The notes beneath the pieces were generated by a model. The model was not told where the DNA came from. It made no database searches and saw only the letters and a list, made by a program, of their open reading frames with translations. From contig JALZUC010000053.1 of assembly GCA_023301765.1 (NCBI GenBank), positions 1 to 49,132 of the forward strand: 49,132 bases of DNA, written 5' to 3'. Position numbers and translations under genes: made by a program. This stretch comes from Akkermansiaceae bacterium. GTDB lineage: Bacteria > Verrucomicrobiota > Verrucomicrobiia > Verrucomicrobiales > Akkermansiaceae. Positions 40,367 to 49,132 of the stretch are shown here, in pieces. How positions within the stretch are numbered: the first letter of the stretch is position 1; the number at the start of each line of letters is the position of its first letter.

Positions 40367-43300
40367 CTAACGAACTAAGAATTTTATACGGTAGAATGTT
40401 GTGCGTAACTGATTTAGCTGATTGCTGTAATGTGAAGTTACGCAGCCGTTATTATGATATACATCACCTGTTTTATTAACGGGGGTCTCCTGCCAATTTA
40501 TGAGATCAAATGATCTTTCAATAACCATAGTTACTTCATCCATTGCGGAGATGTTTAGGTTAGCCGAGAGGGATACTAATCCAGATTCATTAGTTTCTTC
40601 TATTGTTAGTATATTAGGTGTAAATCCTGCAGGATCACTACCTGTTGCAAACTCAACAAGATTATTAAGCCCGTCTTGATCTGCATCACCGGTGAGGTTT
40701 GTGAGATTGTTTACCGCTAACCAGGACGCAAGTGTTACGGCATCGCTGCTACCGGGGTTACCTCCTATGGTGCTGCTCAGGCGCCAGCTGGCTGGGTCAT
40801 CAGCATTTAATTGGCTATTTGGTGCAATTAGTATGAGTGATGGTCCATCCCCATCAGCAGAGTCAGGCCATGGAGCTCTGTCGTTATAGGTGAAATCGAT
40901 GATTGGGCCCTGTGGTGCATTTACGGTGATTCGCTCACCGTCATTGCTTAGGCTACCACTGTATTCACTGATAATGGGTGTTGATAGCACGCCATAGCGT
41001 GCGGTGAAGGCAGCTTCATTACGGACGATAAGTAATCGGTCGCCTGCAGGGATACTGGTATTATCAGGGAAGTTGAAGGTGATGCCGTTTGAGAAGTAGT
41101 AGCCAGTGAGGTCAAGAGCTACGGTGCCGATATTACTGAACTCTATAAATTCAAAATCGTCTCTATCTGTAGATATAGCTGTTTCTTCAGGTAGGGAAGG
41201 TTTATGGGGTCTGTAATTAAACTCGCTGATGATAAGATTACTGTCTAGTAGGCCTGTTTCAAAGCTCCCTTCACTGAGTGCGGACCAGCGTCCGGTGATG
41301 TTATCACGTGCCCGCGCTTTGATATTAGTGAGACCAGAGAAGACGCTAACCGGAGCTGTATAGGGTGTGCCTTTGGGTTGATTACTGCCTGAGTTGTGGG
41401 TGAAGATATTTAAGCCTAAGAGAGTGAAGGTGCCATCAAAAACGGCACTGTCTCCCGGTGCATTTTTTACAAACCTCAGGCCTATGATATTCTCTCCAAC
41501 GACGAGATTAGGAACAGCCCTGCTGAGACTTCTTGTGAAATCTTTTGAGAGGCTTGCATTTTCTGCGGCGATTTCTGAAATCTGTTCAACCCCATTAATA
41601 TAGATATCGGCAATGTTATATCTTTGTGCTGCAGTGAGTGATATACCGTGGATCAGGTCAAGACTGGCCTGATTAGGAATATTAAAACTGTAACGCACGT
41701 ATTCAAATGTTTCTGCATCATTGGTGGGTACCCGAATTTCACCATTGCCTTGGGCCCAACCGTTATCATTAAAACTCGGAGTGGCCCAGTTAGGAGCTAT
41801 ATTATTTGTTTTTAGCCTAGTCCATGCGGCTGAGTTCGTAAGTGCTATACTATGGGTATAGTCCAGAGCAGATTTAGGGTCACTGCCGTCAGTAGTATAG
41901 TAGATTGTGGAGTTTTCAGGGCCATTAATTGTTATCTGGCTGTCTACGAGTAATTGATTACCGGCTTGGTCAATTATGGGTGCTGATATGGTGGCTGTAA
42001 GCCCGTATTTTTCATAAATAGAAAGATAAGTTGGGATGATGTAATCAAAGAATGTGTCATGTGTCCTTGTGACTAGAGGTTCCCAATGTTCGGCTGGCGT
42101 GCGTAGTGAAAGTTGAGAGTCCCCCCATCTAGCTGACTCTGCAGCCAATGGACTGCGGATGAGATCAACCTCTGCTTGATAACGGTTTTTTAGAATGGGT
42201 ATAGTTAGGGCGCCTCCTGGAGTGAGCATATGTTTGTGAATGAGGTCTGCAAAGAGCTCGCGAAAGTGTGGGTTAGCACGGTAGTGCTCCCAGAAGGTTC
42301 CAGGATTAGAGGTTACAAACCGAGACCTCCGGTAGGTCATCCAGGCGAGTTCGTTACCCGGCTGTGCGACTAAAGATTGATCAGCACCTTCTGCAGTAAA
42401 GCGCCAGCCTCGGATGGATGAATCATTAGGTGTGTGAAGGCTAAAGTTCGCACCTGGCCAATCTTGAGTCTGACAAACTTGATTAGCCATTATGTATTCT
42501 GCGAACGAGCGCGGATCTAGAGCCTCAGCGGCGGCTACGTAGTGAGCTTGATCTATGACAGGGCCCGCATCGCGTAACTGCGTGTTAAGGCGGCTCCAGT
42601 TGGGGGTGTTTTCACTGTCGGCAGTTGATTGGGTGCCGTCTCGCTCTACTTGGTAGTCAGAATCGTCACCACCTTCATTCTCAGAGAGCCAGCCCTGATC
42701 CGTGCGCTCGATCATATTATAGAGCCCCCAGTAAACGCCATTGATGTAGATATGAACCCAGTCACTACGACCTGTAGCTCCAGTGCCTTGCATAGCTATC
42801 TGTGTATAACGAACAAATGAGTCTCGGAGGTATTGGACATCATCAATGCCGAGAACAGGCCCCATGAGTTCGGTATCCCATTTATCTGAACTACCTGCAC
42901 GAAGAATTAGTGAGTTATGACGAGTGGCAGCATCTGAATCATTAGGAAAGATATCGTGCTCTAGCTTAGAGGCTCCGTATTCTTTTCTAAATATGGCACG
43001 GAAAGAGAATTTTCGGTAGGCTTGCGGAGTGGCGCTAGAGAGTCCTTGCATCCGTAGTCCACAGTCTTCTTGGGTATCGGTAGCTCCATTGGTGTTATCT
43101 CTGGCGGGAATATATTCAAAGGAGGCTGCGCGCTCCCAGTCATCTCGATTCCCCCCCCCCGGCCATAGTCCGCCTGGGTTAACGTAGATACCTTCACTGG
43201 GATCCGTTCCGTGCGTCACTACTGTAGATTCTTTAAAAAAGTGATCACTGGGCATGGAGAGCGAGACGGTAGGTATGGAGCGTAGAGATTTTTCTACATC

Positions 43301-44218
43301 ATATATAGGGTTGTTAACCACAGTGGGGTCCATAGCGTAGTCAGCATTTTCTGGGAATCTATGATTACCTGATGGTCTAGTGGGATTGATAAATCCCCAT
43401 TCATTTTCTGGGAATCCAACATTGGTGGCAGTGGTGACGTTTTGATTTACTGTACTTGCGGCAAAGAGGTAGGTATGGGTGCTGATTTTGGATGGGATAC
43501 CTCCTGATTGGTAAGCAATAGCTCTTACTACTGTAGTGGTATTTACCTCAAAGGGGGTGGTGTAGAGTATACCTGTGGTGCTAGTAGGCTCACTCCCATC
43601 AGTGGTGTAGTGGATAGTAGCCTCAGATGTGATGCTGAGATCAAAGGCGGACATGTAGTGCCCACGGGTGTGTGAGAAGGAGGGGCTGGAGCTTACGACC
43701 GCTGAGCCAGTACTATTAGCAGTTCCAGGGGTAGCTGTGGCAAAGAAGCTATGACCAGAGCCACTTACGCCATAACTTACGTGATTTGGAATGGCGGGGT
43801 AACCTGTGCCTTGATCTTGAGTGTATTCGTCTACCACAGTCGTTCCGTCTGCTTGTACGAGTGCAAGGTATTCACCAGAGCCTGCTAAAGAAAAATTTGT
43901 ATGATGCTCACTAGTGATATTGTTTTTTCCAGATGCAAAAACGATGAGGTAGCCTTGTGCAGGAATAATTGTCCCTAGGGGAAAGGTCCATTGATTAAGC
44001 GCGCTAGACTTATCAGTGAGAAACCAGCCGGAGAGATCTACCGAAGTGGCATCTGGGTTATGAATTTCTATCCAATCTGGGTATTCCCCCTCAGCATCAG
44101 CTAAAATACCGTTATTAAATGGGGCAATTTCATTAATAACGGGTGTAGCCTGCAGAGAAAGCTGCACAGCTAAGGTTATGAGAATAATCGTTAATGAGAG
44201 GCTATGTTTTTTGATCAT
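40367..44218 (-). CDS. Giant secreted protein: lamin-tail, CotH-kinase, chitobiase-like domains
   Basis: 1283 residues from ATG 44218 (TTG 44224 adds two). Order: signal peptide; lamin-tail domain (VINEIAPFNNG, DWIEIHNPDATSVDLSGWFL, about 25-125); chitobiase-C-like (TIHYTTDGSEPTS); CotH-kinase-like part with FRKEYGASKLEHDIF, LRDSFVRYTQIAM, HIYINGVYWGLYNMIERTD; second chitobiase-C-like (STIYYTTDGSDPKS) around a carbohydrate-binding-like stretch; second lamin-tail domain (NLIISEFNYRP ... DDFEFIEFSNIG); C-terminus with DADQDGLNNLVEFATGSDP. It is probably surface-exposed or secreted. Some CotH proteins phosphorylate extracytoplasmic proteins; whether this one does is unproven. A G10 tract lies in the frame (43151-43160). 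Confidence 0.9.
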   Translation of the reverse strand: MIKKHSLSLTIILITLAVQLSLQATPVINEIAPFNNGILADAEGEYPDWIEIHNPDATSVDLSGWFLTDKSSALNQWTFPLGTIIPAQGYLIVFASGKNNITSEHHTNFSLAGSGEYLALVQADGTTVVDEYTQDQGTGYPAIPNHVSYGVSGSGHSFFATATPGTANSTGSAVVSSSPSFSHTRGHYMSAFDLSITSEATIHYTTDGSEPTSTTGILYTTPFEVNTTTVVRAIAYQSGGIPSKISTHTYLFAASTVNQNVTTATNVGFPENEWGFINPTRPSGNHRFPENADYAMDPTVVNNPIYDVEKSLRSIPTVSLSMPSDHFFKESTVVTHGTDPSEGIYVNPGGLWPGGGNRDDWERAASFEYIPARDNTNGATDTQEDCGLRMQGLSSATPQAYRKFSFRAIFRKEYGASKLEHDIFPNDSDAATRHNSLILRAGSSDKWDTELMGPVLGIDDVQYLRDSFVRYTQIAMQGTGATGRSDWVHIYINGVYWGLYNMIERTDQGWLSENEGGDDSDYQVERDGTQSTADSENTPNWSRLNTQLRDAGPVIDQAHYVAAAEALDPRSFAEYIMANQVCQTQDWPGANFSLHTPNDSSIRGWRFTAEGADQSLVAQPGNELAWMTYRRSRFVTSNPGTFWEHYRANPHFRELFADLIHKHMLTPGGALTIPILKNRYQAEVDLIRSPLAAESARWGDSQLSLRTPAEHWEPLVTRTHDTFFDYIIPTYLSIYEKYGLTATISAPIIDQAGNQLLVDSQITINGPENSTIYYTTDGSDPKSALDYTHSIALTNSAAWTRLKTNNIAPNWATPSFNDNGWAQGNGEIRVPTNDAETFEYVRYSFNIPNQASLDLIHGISLTAAQRYNIADIYINGVEQISEIAAENASLSKDFTRSLSRAVPNLVVGENIIGLRFVKNAPGDSAVFDGTFTLLGLNIFTHNSGSNQPKGTPYTAPVSVFSGLTNIKARARDNITGRWSALSEGSFETGLLDSNLIISEFNYRPHKPSLPEETAISTDRDDFEFIEFSNIGTVALDLTGYYFSNGITFNFPDNTSIPAGDRLLIVRNEAAFTARYGVLSTPIISEYSGSLSNDGERITVNAPQGPIIDFTYNDRAPWPDSADGDGPSLILIAPNSQLNADDPASWRLSSTIGGNPGSSDAVTLASWLAVNNLTNLTGDADQDGLNNLVEFATGSDPAGFTPNILTIEETNESGLVSLSANLNISAMDEVTMVIERSFDLINWQETPVNKTGDVYHNNGCVTSHYSNQLNQLRTTFYRIKFLVR

Positions 44219-44388
44219 GATCAAAATTAGGTCAGGGTGTTTTCTTTATAAAGGCTTTGAAATTCACAATGTAACTACAGATATATTAAAGTCAATTAAC
44301 GTGAACTAGCTATCATTGTCAATAGATAAAAAAGAGCTGGTTAAGTGCTAGGGCTCGTGGATGCCCCTGGTGTGTGAATGAAGGTGAG

Positions 44389-44423
44389 ATTTGGAATTTG
44401 GTATTTGGTATTTGGAATTTGGC
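44389..44423 (+). repeat. Five tandem ATTTGGN heptamers upstream of mnmA
   Basis: Direct reading gives ATTTGG followed by A, T, T, A, C: five 7-bp units in a row, ending 22 bp before the mnmA start. The spacing of 7 bp is not a helical turn. It may be a slippage-prone tract in the mnmA leader or a dispersed genomic repeat. Confidence 0.9.
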
Positions 44424-44445
44424 GTTAGGGGTTTAAGAGTCTTGC

Positions 44446-45531
44446 GTGTCTAAGATTTTAGTAGGTCTCTCAGGTGGTGTGGACTCCGCTGTGGCAGCTG
44501 CCTTGCTCGTGGAGCAGGGGCATGATGTGGCGGGTGGATATATGAAAAATTGGATTAATGAGGATGGTATAGCTGGAGATTGTCCGTGGGAGCAGGATGT
44601 GGAGGATGCTCATGAGGTGGCGCGCACGCTGGGTATTGAGTTTCGCGTGGTGGATCTGATAGATCAGTATCGGGATAGGATAGTGGATTATATGCTGGAG
44701 GGCTACCGTAGTGGTATAACGCCAAATCCAGATGTGTATTGTAATCGGGAGATGAAGTTTGGGGTGTTTTTAGATTATGCTATTAGCCAGGGTTTTGAGG
44801 CTGTGGGTACGGGGCATTATGCACGGAGGCGTGAACGTGCAGATGGGACGGCGGATATCCTGAGGGGTGCTGATCCTAATAAAGATCAGAGTTATTTCTT
44901 AGCATTGATGGAGCAGGATCAGGCTACGCGTGCACGTTTCCCTTGTGGTGAGATGCTTAAACCTCAGGTGCGTGAGGTGGCGGAGAGATTTAATTTACCG
45001 GTGGCAGGTAAAAAAGACAGTCAGGGTATTTGTTTTATAGGAAATGTGAAGATGAGTGATTTCTTACGTCATTACGTGCCAGATACTCCGGGTGATATCG
45101 TAGATTTTGATGGCAAGGTGCTGGGTAGACATCAGGGACTTCATCTTTATACTTTGGGCCAGCGCAGGGGGCATGGTGTGGCATCTCCTCGTGATGGCAT
45201 GGCTTACGTTGTAGTGGGGAAAAATGCTAAGCGAAATGAGCTGATCGTGGGCTGGGATATGGCAAATACCCCCGGTCTTTATATACAAAAGTGTACGGTG
45301 GGGACTGTAAGCTGGGTGAATAAGCCGATAATGAGGGTTTGTAAGGTGGAGGCTCAGCCGAGGTACCGGGCCAAGAGTGAGCCGGTGACGGTCACTCCTC
45401 TGGATGATGGTAGATTATCTCTGGAGTTTGTGAGGCCTCAGCGTGCGGTGACTCCTGGTCAGATCTGTGCCTTTTATGATGGTGGTACTTTATTAGGTGG
45501 TGGGGTGTTTGAGACTATTCTTACTGATTAG
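44446..45531 (+). CDS. mnmA: tRNA-specific 2-thiouridylase
   Basis: 361 residues starting at GTG 44446. The PP-loop GLSGGVDSAVAA binds ATP; Cys99 in NPDVYCNREMKFG and Cys196 in DSQGICFIG are the two catalytic cysteines; NKDQSYFLALM and TLGQRRGHGV are further marks. MnmA thiolates U34 of tRNAs for Lys, Glu and Gln. GTG is the start because the conserved VGLSGG begins six residues later. The Xer recombinase gene follows after 30 bp. Confidence 0.97.
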   Translation: MSKILVGLSGGVDSAVAAALLVEQGHDVAGGYMKNWINEDGIAGDCPWEQDVEDAHEVARTLGIEFRVVDLIDQYRDRIVDYMLEGYRSGITPNPDVYCNREMKFGVFLDYAISQGFEAVGTGHYARRRERADGTADILRGADPNKDQSYFLALMEQDQATRARFPCGEMLKPQVREVAERFNLPVAGKKDSQGICFIGNVKMSDFLRHYVPDTPGDIVDFDGKVLGRHQGLHLYTLGQRRGHGVASPRDGMAYVVVGKNAKRNELIVGWDMANTPGLYIQKCTVGTVSWVNKPIMRVCKVEAQPRYRAKSEPVTVTPLDDGRLSLEFVRPQRAVTPGQICAFYDGGTLLGGGVFETILTD

Positions 45532-45561
45532 TGGTGGAGGATAGGTTAGAGTGCTTGTGTA

Positions 45562-46473
45562 ATGAGTGGGGTTTATGATGATGTAGCCGGGTATCTGGAG
45601 TTCCAGAGAACGGAGCGTAATGCTTCTGTGCGTACGTTAAGGAACTACAGCCACGCGTTAAATGCTTACGAGCAGTGGCGGGGTGATAGTTTTGTTTCGT
45701 GGCGAGAGTGTACGGCTGATGATTTCCGGGAGTATCTTTATGAGCTGATGAAGCAGGAGCTAGCCAGATCTACTATTAGGCTTCGTTTTTCCGCATTACG
45801 TTCTTTTTATAAGTATATGGTGCACCGATGTGGTCTGGGAGTGAGCCCTCTGGCGGAAATCCAGCTGCCGAAGCCAGAGCGGAAGCTGCCTGTGGTGCTT
45901 AGTCAGTCACAGATAGAGCAGCTGTTAGAAGCCCCCTTGCATATGGAGCCTGAGTCACGTGCACTACCCTGGCAGCCCGCGAGGGATGTAGCTATTCTTG
46001 AGTTATTTTACTCTAGTGGGCTACGTGTCTCTGAGCTGGTGGCTCTGGATGTGGGGAATGCAGATTTTATTTCGGAGACTTTACGTGTGATGGGTAAGGG
46101 GAATAAGGAGCGTATGGTGCCGATAGGTTCTCATGCTATGGGCGCGCTACAGAAGTACCGCCAGCAGGCTGGAGTGCATCATGGAGCTTTATTTATTAAT
46201 AAAAATAAGGAGCCTAGTAAGCGTAGGTTATCAGCACGCTCAGTGCAGATGTTACTTAAGAAATATCTTGCAGCGACGGATATTGGCTTTGAGGTGACAC
46301 CACATAAGCTGCGCCATAGCTTTGCCACACATATGTTAGATCATGGTGCGGACTTGCGGAGTGTGCAGACTTTGTTAGGTCATGCTTCTCTGTCAACTAC
46401 TCAGATTTATACGCATGTGACTAAGGAGCGTATGCGTGAGGCTTATGATTCAGCACATCCGCGTGCAGAGTAG
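45562..46473 (+). CDS. Xer-type tyrosine recombinase (XerC/XerD)
   Basis: 303 residues with an N-terminal SAM-like core-binding domain (LEFQRTERNASVRTLRNYSH) and a catalytic domain carrying all residues: Arg155 (SSGLRVSEL), Lys179 (MGKGNKER), His248 and Arg251 (PHKLRHSFATH), His274 (LLGHASLSTT) and Tyr283 (QIYTHV). Length and lack of extra domains fit the chromosome-dimer resolvases XerC/XerD rather than a phage integrase. Which paralogue it is cannot be told. It follows mnmA in the same direction. Confidence 0.92.
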   Translation: MSGVYDDVAGYLEFQRTERNASVRTLRNYSHALNAYEQWRGDSFVSWRECTADDFREYLYELMKQELARSTIRLRFSALRSFYKYMVHRCGLGVSPLAEIQLPKPERKLPVVLSQSQIEQLLEAPLHMEPESRALPWQPARDVAILELFYSSGLRVSELVALDVGNADFISETLRVMGKGNKERMVPIGSHAMGALQKYRQQAGVHHGALFINKNKEPSKRRLSARSVQMLLKKYLAATDIGFEVTPHKLRHSFATHMLDHGADLRSVQTLLGHASLSTTQIYTHVTKERMREAYDSAHPRAE

Positions 46474-46504
46474 CCAGTGGGCCGTTACTGGTGGTGTGGG
46501 TCAG

Positions 46505-47797
46505 TTAGAGTTGTTTGATTTTCTCTGTGATCCAGAGCTGTAGATCTTGCCCTTCTGGGGCGGCTTGCTGGAGCTGCTGGAGTGCTTTGAGGGTCTGTTT
46601 ATCTTCAGCTTCGGGGTCTTTGAAGGTGCGTGTAAACTGGATGTCTGATGGGAGTAAGACGTCTTTAGAAGCGAGAGCGCAGGCGCGTGCAATGGTATTT
46701 TCTAACTCACGGACATTACCTGGCCAACGGTGACTTTGTAGGTGATCAAGTGCTTCTGTACTGAGCTTTAGTGGAGGGAGTCCATTACGCTTTATGGTGA
46801 GCTGGAGGAAGTGTTCTGCGAGTAGAGGTATATCTTCTACACGTGAACGGAGTGGTGGGAGGTGTAGCTCGACTACGTTTAGCCGGTAGAAGAGGTCTTC
46901 ACGGAAATGGCCGAGTGAAACTTCTTGAGAGAGGTTTTTATTGGTGGCGGCTACAATTCTGACATCTGATTTCTGCATTTCTGTGCTGCCGACACGGGTG
47001 AATGATCCGTCTTGGAGAACGCGGAGGAGTTTCACTTGTACGGCGGTGGGCATGTCTCCTATTTCATCTAAAAAGAGTGTGCCGCCATCACATTGCTCAA
47101 ATAGTCCTAGGCGACGGTTTATGGCTCCTGTAAAGGCTCCTTTTTCGTGCCCAAAGAGTTCGCTTTCGAGAAGGTTCTCTGGAATGGCGCCGCAGTTAAT
47201 GGCGACAAAGGTATTTTTAGAGCGTGGGGAGTATTCGTGTACAGCATTGGCGACGAGTTCTTTACCTGTGCCGCTTTCACCGGATACTAGGACGGGTGCA
47301 TCTGTGCGTGCTACTCGGCCTACTATTTTAAAGACATCTTGTAGAGCTCGTGAGTTACCTATGATTTTGACACGTGTGTCTGCTGGGTGTTTTGACTTTT
47401 CAGGAGAATGAGCCGTACGACGCTCTTCTAATGTTTGCAGAGCGCCTTCTACTACATTACGCAGCTCGAAGGTTAGGGATTCTTTTTTTAGAATATCCTC
47501 GGCACCCATCTGCGTGGCTTCGATGACTTGAGCAGTGGTGGGGAAGGCCCCTGTAAGGATGACAAGGGTGGCCGGATGCGCTGCTCTTAGACGTGAGAGT
47601 AGTGTCATGCCATCAAATGGCTGGAGGATAAGGTCTGTGATGACGAGATCCACGCGCGTAGTGTCACAGACTTTGATAGCTTTTTCCGCGTGGTCACAGC
47701 GCAGGATACGCAGGTCGTCAGCGGCAAGGTGCTTCGTAGCCCATTCGAGGTAGTCAAGATCTGGGGCAACCAGAAGTATTGTTTGTGGATCGGCCAA
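46505..47797 (-). CDS. Sigma-54-dependent response regulator lacking a DNA-binding domain
   Basis: 430 residues from TTG 47797. An N-terminal receiver domain carries phospho-acceptor Asp55 (LVITDLIL). The AAA+ domain (about 140-375) has Walker A GESGTGKE, the sigma-54-contact loop GAFTGA (200-205), Walker B GTLFLDEIGD and RWPGNVRELEN. After it comes only a short charged tail (DKQTLKALQQLQQAAPEG) with no Fis-type helix-turn-helix, so it cannot bind a classical enhancer by itself. It follows uppS after 20 bp on the same strand. No sensor kinase is adjacent. Confidence 0.9.
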   Translation of the reverse strand: MADPQTILLVAPDLDYLEWATKHLAADDLRILRCDHAEKAIKVCDTTRVDLVITDLILQPFDGMTLLSRLRAAHPATLVILTGAFPTTAQVIEATQMGAEDILKKESLTFELRNVVEGALQTLEERRTAHSPEKSKHPADTRVKIIGNSRALQDVFKIVGRVARTDAPVLVSGESGTGKELVANAVHEYSPRSKNTFVAINCGAIPENLLESELFGHEKGAFTGAINRRLGLFEQCDGGTLFLDEIGDMPTAVQVKLLRVLQDGSFTRVGSTEMQKSDVRIVAATNKNLSQEVSLGHFREDLFYRLNVVELHLPPLRSRVEDIPLLAEHFLQLTIKRNGLPPLKLSTEALDHLQSHRWPGNVRELENTIARACALASKDVLLPSDIQFTRTFKDPEAEDKQTLKALQQLQQAAPEGQDLQLWITEKIKQL

Positions 47798-47817
47798 AAT
47801 TATTTGGTGAAAATGTG

Positions 47818-48528
47818 TTAGACTTTACCGAAGCGTCTATTGCGCTGAGCGTATTCGCCTATGGCAGCACGTAGGTCTGCATTACGGAAATCGGGCCAGT
47901 TCTTAGGGCTGATAACAATTTCAGAATAAGAAATCTGCCAGAGTAGGAAGTTAGAAATTCTGAGTTCCCCAGAGGTGCGTATCAGGAGATCGGGATCTGG
48001 AAATTGAGATGTGTAGAGGTGGTCTGAGAAGAGTGCTGGATCAATATCCTCAGGAGTGAGCTCGCCACTAGCTACTTTTAGAGCGATGTTACGGGTAGCA
48101 TCTACAATTTCCTCACGGGAGCCGTATGAGAGTGCGAGGATAAGATTAAGTCCGGTATTATTACGGGTTTTTTTAATGGCTTGGTCAATTTCTTTGCGGC
48201 AGCTGTCTGGCAGCATATCAAGTCTACCGATGGCGTGAAGCCTGACATTTTGCTGCAGCATTTCTGGTAGTTTATCACGGAGAAAGCGCTCTAGGAGCTT
48301 CATAAGTGAGTTGATTTCCTTTTTAGGTCTATTCCAGTTTTCTGATGAGAAGGCAAAGAGTGTAAGGTAGTCTACACCGATCTGACGGCAGGTTTCTACT
48401 GCTTCGCGCACAGATTCTGCACCAACACGGTGACCTTCTCCACGAGGTAGTCCACGTGTGTTTGCCCAGCGCCCATTACCGTCCATGATGATGGCGATGT
48501 GCCGTGGAATGTCATTTTCTGTATCCAT
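47818..48528 (-). CDS. uppS: Undecaprenyl diphosphate synthase
   Basis: 236 residues, normal for cis-prenyltransferases. Marks: HIAIIMDGNGRWA with catalytic Asp16, LTLFAFSSENWNRP, and DLLIRTSGELRISNFLLWQ near the C-terminus. It makes the C55 lipid carrier for peptidoglycan and other surface glycans from farnesyl diphosphate and IPP. The membrane-protein gene upstream (end 48593) and the sigma-54 regulator downstream are on the same strand with gaps of 64 and 20 bp. Confidence 0.97.
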   Translation of the reverse strand: MDTENDIPRHIAIIMDGNGRWANTRGLPRGEGHRVGAESVREAVETCRQIGVDYLTLFAFSSENWNRPKKEINSLMKLLERFLRDKLPEMLQQNVRLHAIGRLDMLPDSCRKEIDQAIKKTRNNTGLNLILALSYGSREEIVDATRNIALKVASGELTPEDIDPALFSDHLYTSQFPDPDLLIRTSGELRISNFLLWQISYSEIVISPKNWPDFRNADLRAAIGEYAQRNRRFGKV

Positions 48529-48592
48529 GCCAAGTAGAGTTTTGATAGAACATCAATTATCTGTCAAGTGGAGCTAGTGTCAGAGCTGTATT

Positions 48593-49132
48593 TTACGAGA
48601 AAATACGGCGCTGTTTAGGGCGGGTGATAATACTTGCGATTATTAGACCAGCTAGTGTGTATGAGATTATGGGGTCGAGCATATTGATGATCACGTGGCT
48701 GGTGGGGGTCTCAAACGAGTTCCAACGGGGTAGTTCCATGCAGATGGCAGCAAAGACACCGAGTGTTACACCTATACTGGCGCGTGAGATATACCGAGTA
48801 GCGCGGATACGTCTCACGCTGATGGCAATGATAAGACTACAGATAGTGTGTATGAAGAAGGAGATAGCCAGTGGTATGTAGATATTTCTGGGCTTATTTA
48901 GTGCTCCCGGGCGTATGGTGGCGCGGATATATGGCCCTTTGTTTATAGCTGTTGTCTGATCGAGAGAGTTTTTATTAAGTGGTATTGTGTAAATACCGTG
49001 AGTGGGTGCATTAGCTAAGATGACTTGTTCTACTTCAGAGGGGTTTGTGAATGTAGATGGAGTGCGCCTGTCAGTGAGCGTGGTGGTGATTAAGCTACAG
49101 GTAAAAGCAACTATGGCTCCGGCAACTATGGC
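48593..49132 (-). CDS. Membrane protein, N-terminus outside the window
   Basis: The minus-strand frame is open from the window end for 179 codons to the stop at 48593. The visible part starts inside a hydrophobic segment (AIVAGAIVAFTCSLI), then a polar extracytoplasmic stretch with PSEVEQVILANAPTHGIYTI, then three TM segments (about 99-119, 131-146, 160-175) and a basic end (RPKQRRIFS). The VILANAPTHGIYTIP stretch recalls a family of uncharacterised four-TM proteins with a GxYxxP motif before TM2 (weak inference). A GTG at 48817 lies far inside and is not the start. Confidence 0.7.
   Translation of the reverse strand, partial: AIVAGAIVAFTCSLITTTLTDRRTPSTFTNPSEVEQVILANAPTHGIYTIPLNKNSLDQTTAINKGPYIRATIRPGALNKPRNIYIPLAISFFIHTICSLIIAISVRRIRATRYISRASIGVTLGVFAAICMELPRWNSFETPTSHVIINMLDPIISYTLAGLIIASIITRPKQRRIFS

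Noticed and set aside
40367-44218. CotH match as evidence of spore formation
   Set aside because: CotH-kinase-like domains are widespread in secreted proteins of non-sporulating bacteria; no sporulation gene is present here.
44389-44423. Heptamer array as a CRISPR
   Set aside because: Units are 7 bp with no spacers and no cas genes nearby.
45562-46473. Xer-like recombinase as the integrase of a mobile island
   Set aside because: Length, domain layout and position beside mnmA fit a chromosomal XerC/XerD; it is more than 20 kb from the island.
46941-47411. Long open frame antisense to the sigma-54 activator
   Set aside because: Opposite a clear AAA+ domain; composition is Ser/Arg-rich as usual for antisense shadows.

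Overview
The window looks like a chromosomal segment of a Verrucomicrobiota bacterium (inference from gene content; no rRNA is present). Pointers are a secreted sulfatase, a DUF1080-type lipoprotein, a large secreted LTD/CotH-kinase protein with a VEFATGSDP-type C-terminus, several Sec/lipoprotein-exported enzymes and mostly weak Shine-Dalgarno sites, beside ordinary core genes (accB-accC, gdhA, mnmA, xer, uppS, rlmD). The window opens inside a D-hexose-6-phosphate mutarotase gene and closes inside a membrane-protein gene.

Layout. 1-0.7 kb: 3' part of a mutarotase. 1.1-5.1 kb: nine small same-strand genes, mostly short membrane proteins of unknown function, in visibly AT-richer DNA. 5.1-8.9 kb (minus): CPBP protease, eight-haem cytochrome c/TPR lipoprotein and isochorismatase-like hydrolase. 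9.0-12.8 kb: SMUG1-type uracil-DNA glycosylase, accB-accC, and a degenerate kinase-fold protein. 13-16.3 kb (minus): methyltransferase, HlyD-like adaptor, secreted squalene-cyclase-like protein. 16.6-19.7 kb: secreted protein, HEAT-like protein, sulfatase, TRIC-type channel. 19.7-22.9 kb: a defence-like island. 23-30.4 kb: rlmD, secreted proteins, fatty-acid desaturase, ovothiol-type N-methyltransferase, MFS transporter, LCAT-like lipase. 30.4-35.3 kb: flavoprotein/ferredoxin membrane fusion, malic enzyme, glutamate dehydrogenase. 35.4-40.3 kb: CPXCG zinc-ribbon protein with a coupled partner, cupin, two methyltransferases, CAP lipoprotein, DUF5685-like Cys-rich protein, DUF1080 lipoprotein. 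40.4-44.2 kb: giant LTD/CotH protein. 44.4-49.1 kb: mnmA, Xer recombinase, HTH-less sigma-54 activator, uppS, partial membrane protein.

The most notable system is the minus-strand three-gene operon at 20104-22667. It encodes a protein with two class III nucleotide-cyclase-like domains that ends in glycine, an overlapping E2 (UBC-fold)-like protein with a candidate catalytic Cys, and a multi-TM protein with the DTKA signature of Pycsar TM effectors. I read it as a Pycsar-like anti-phage system that has acquired the E2-type regulator otherwise known from short type II CBASS. It is flanked on the left by a decayed fragment of the rlmD gene whose intact copy lies on its right, suggesting insertion at the rlmD locus. 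All functional statements come from motif reading by eye; no search was run.
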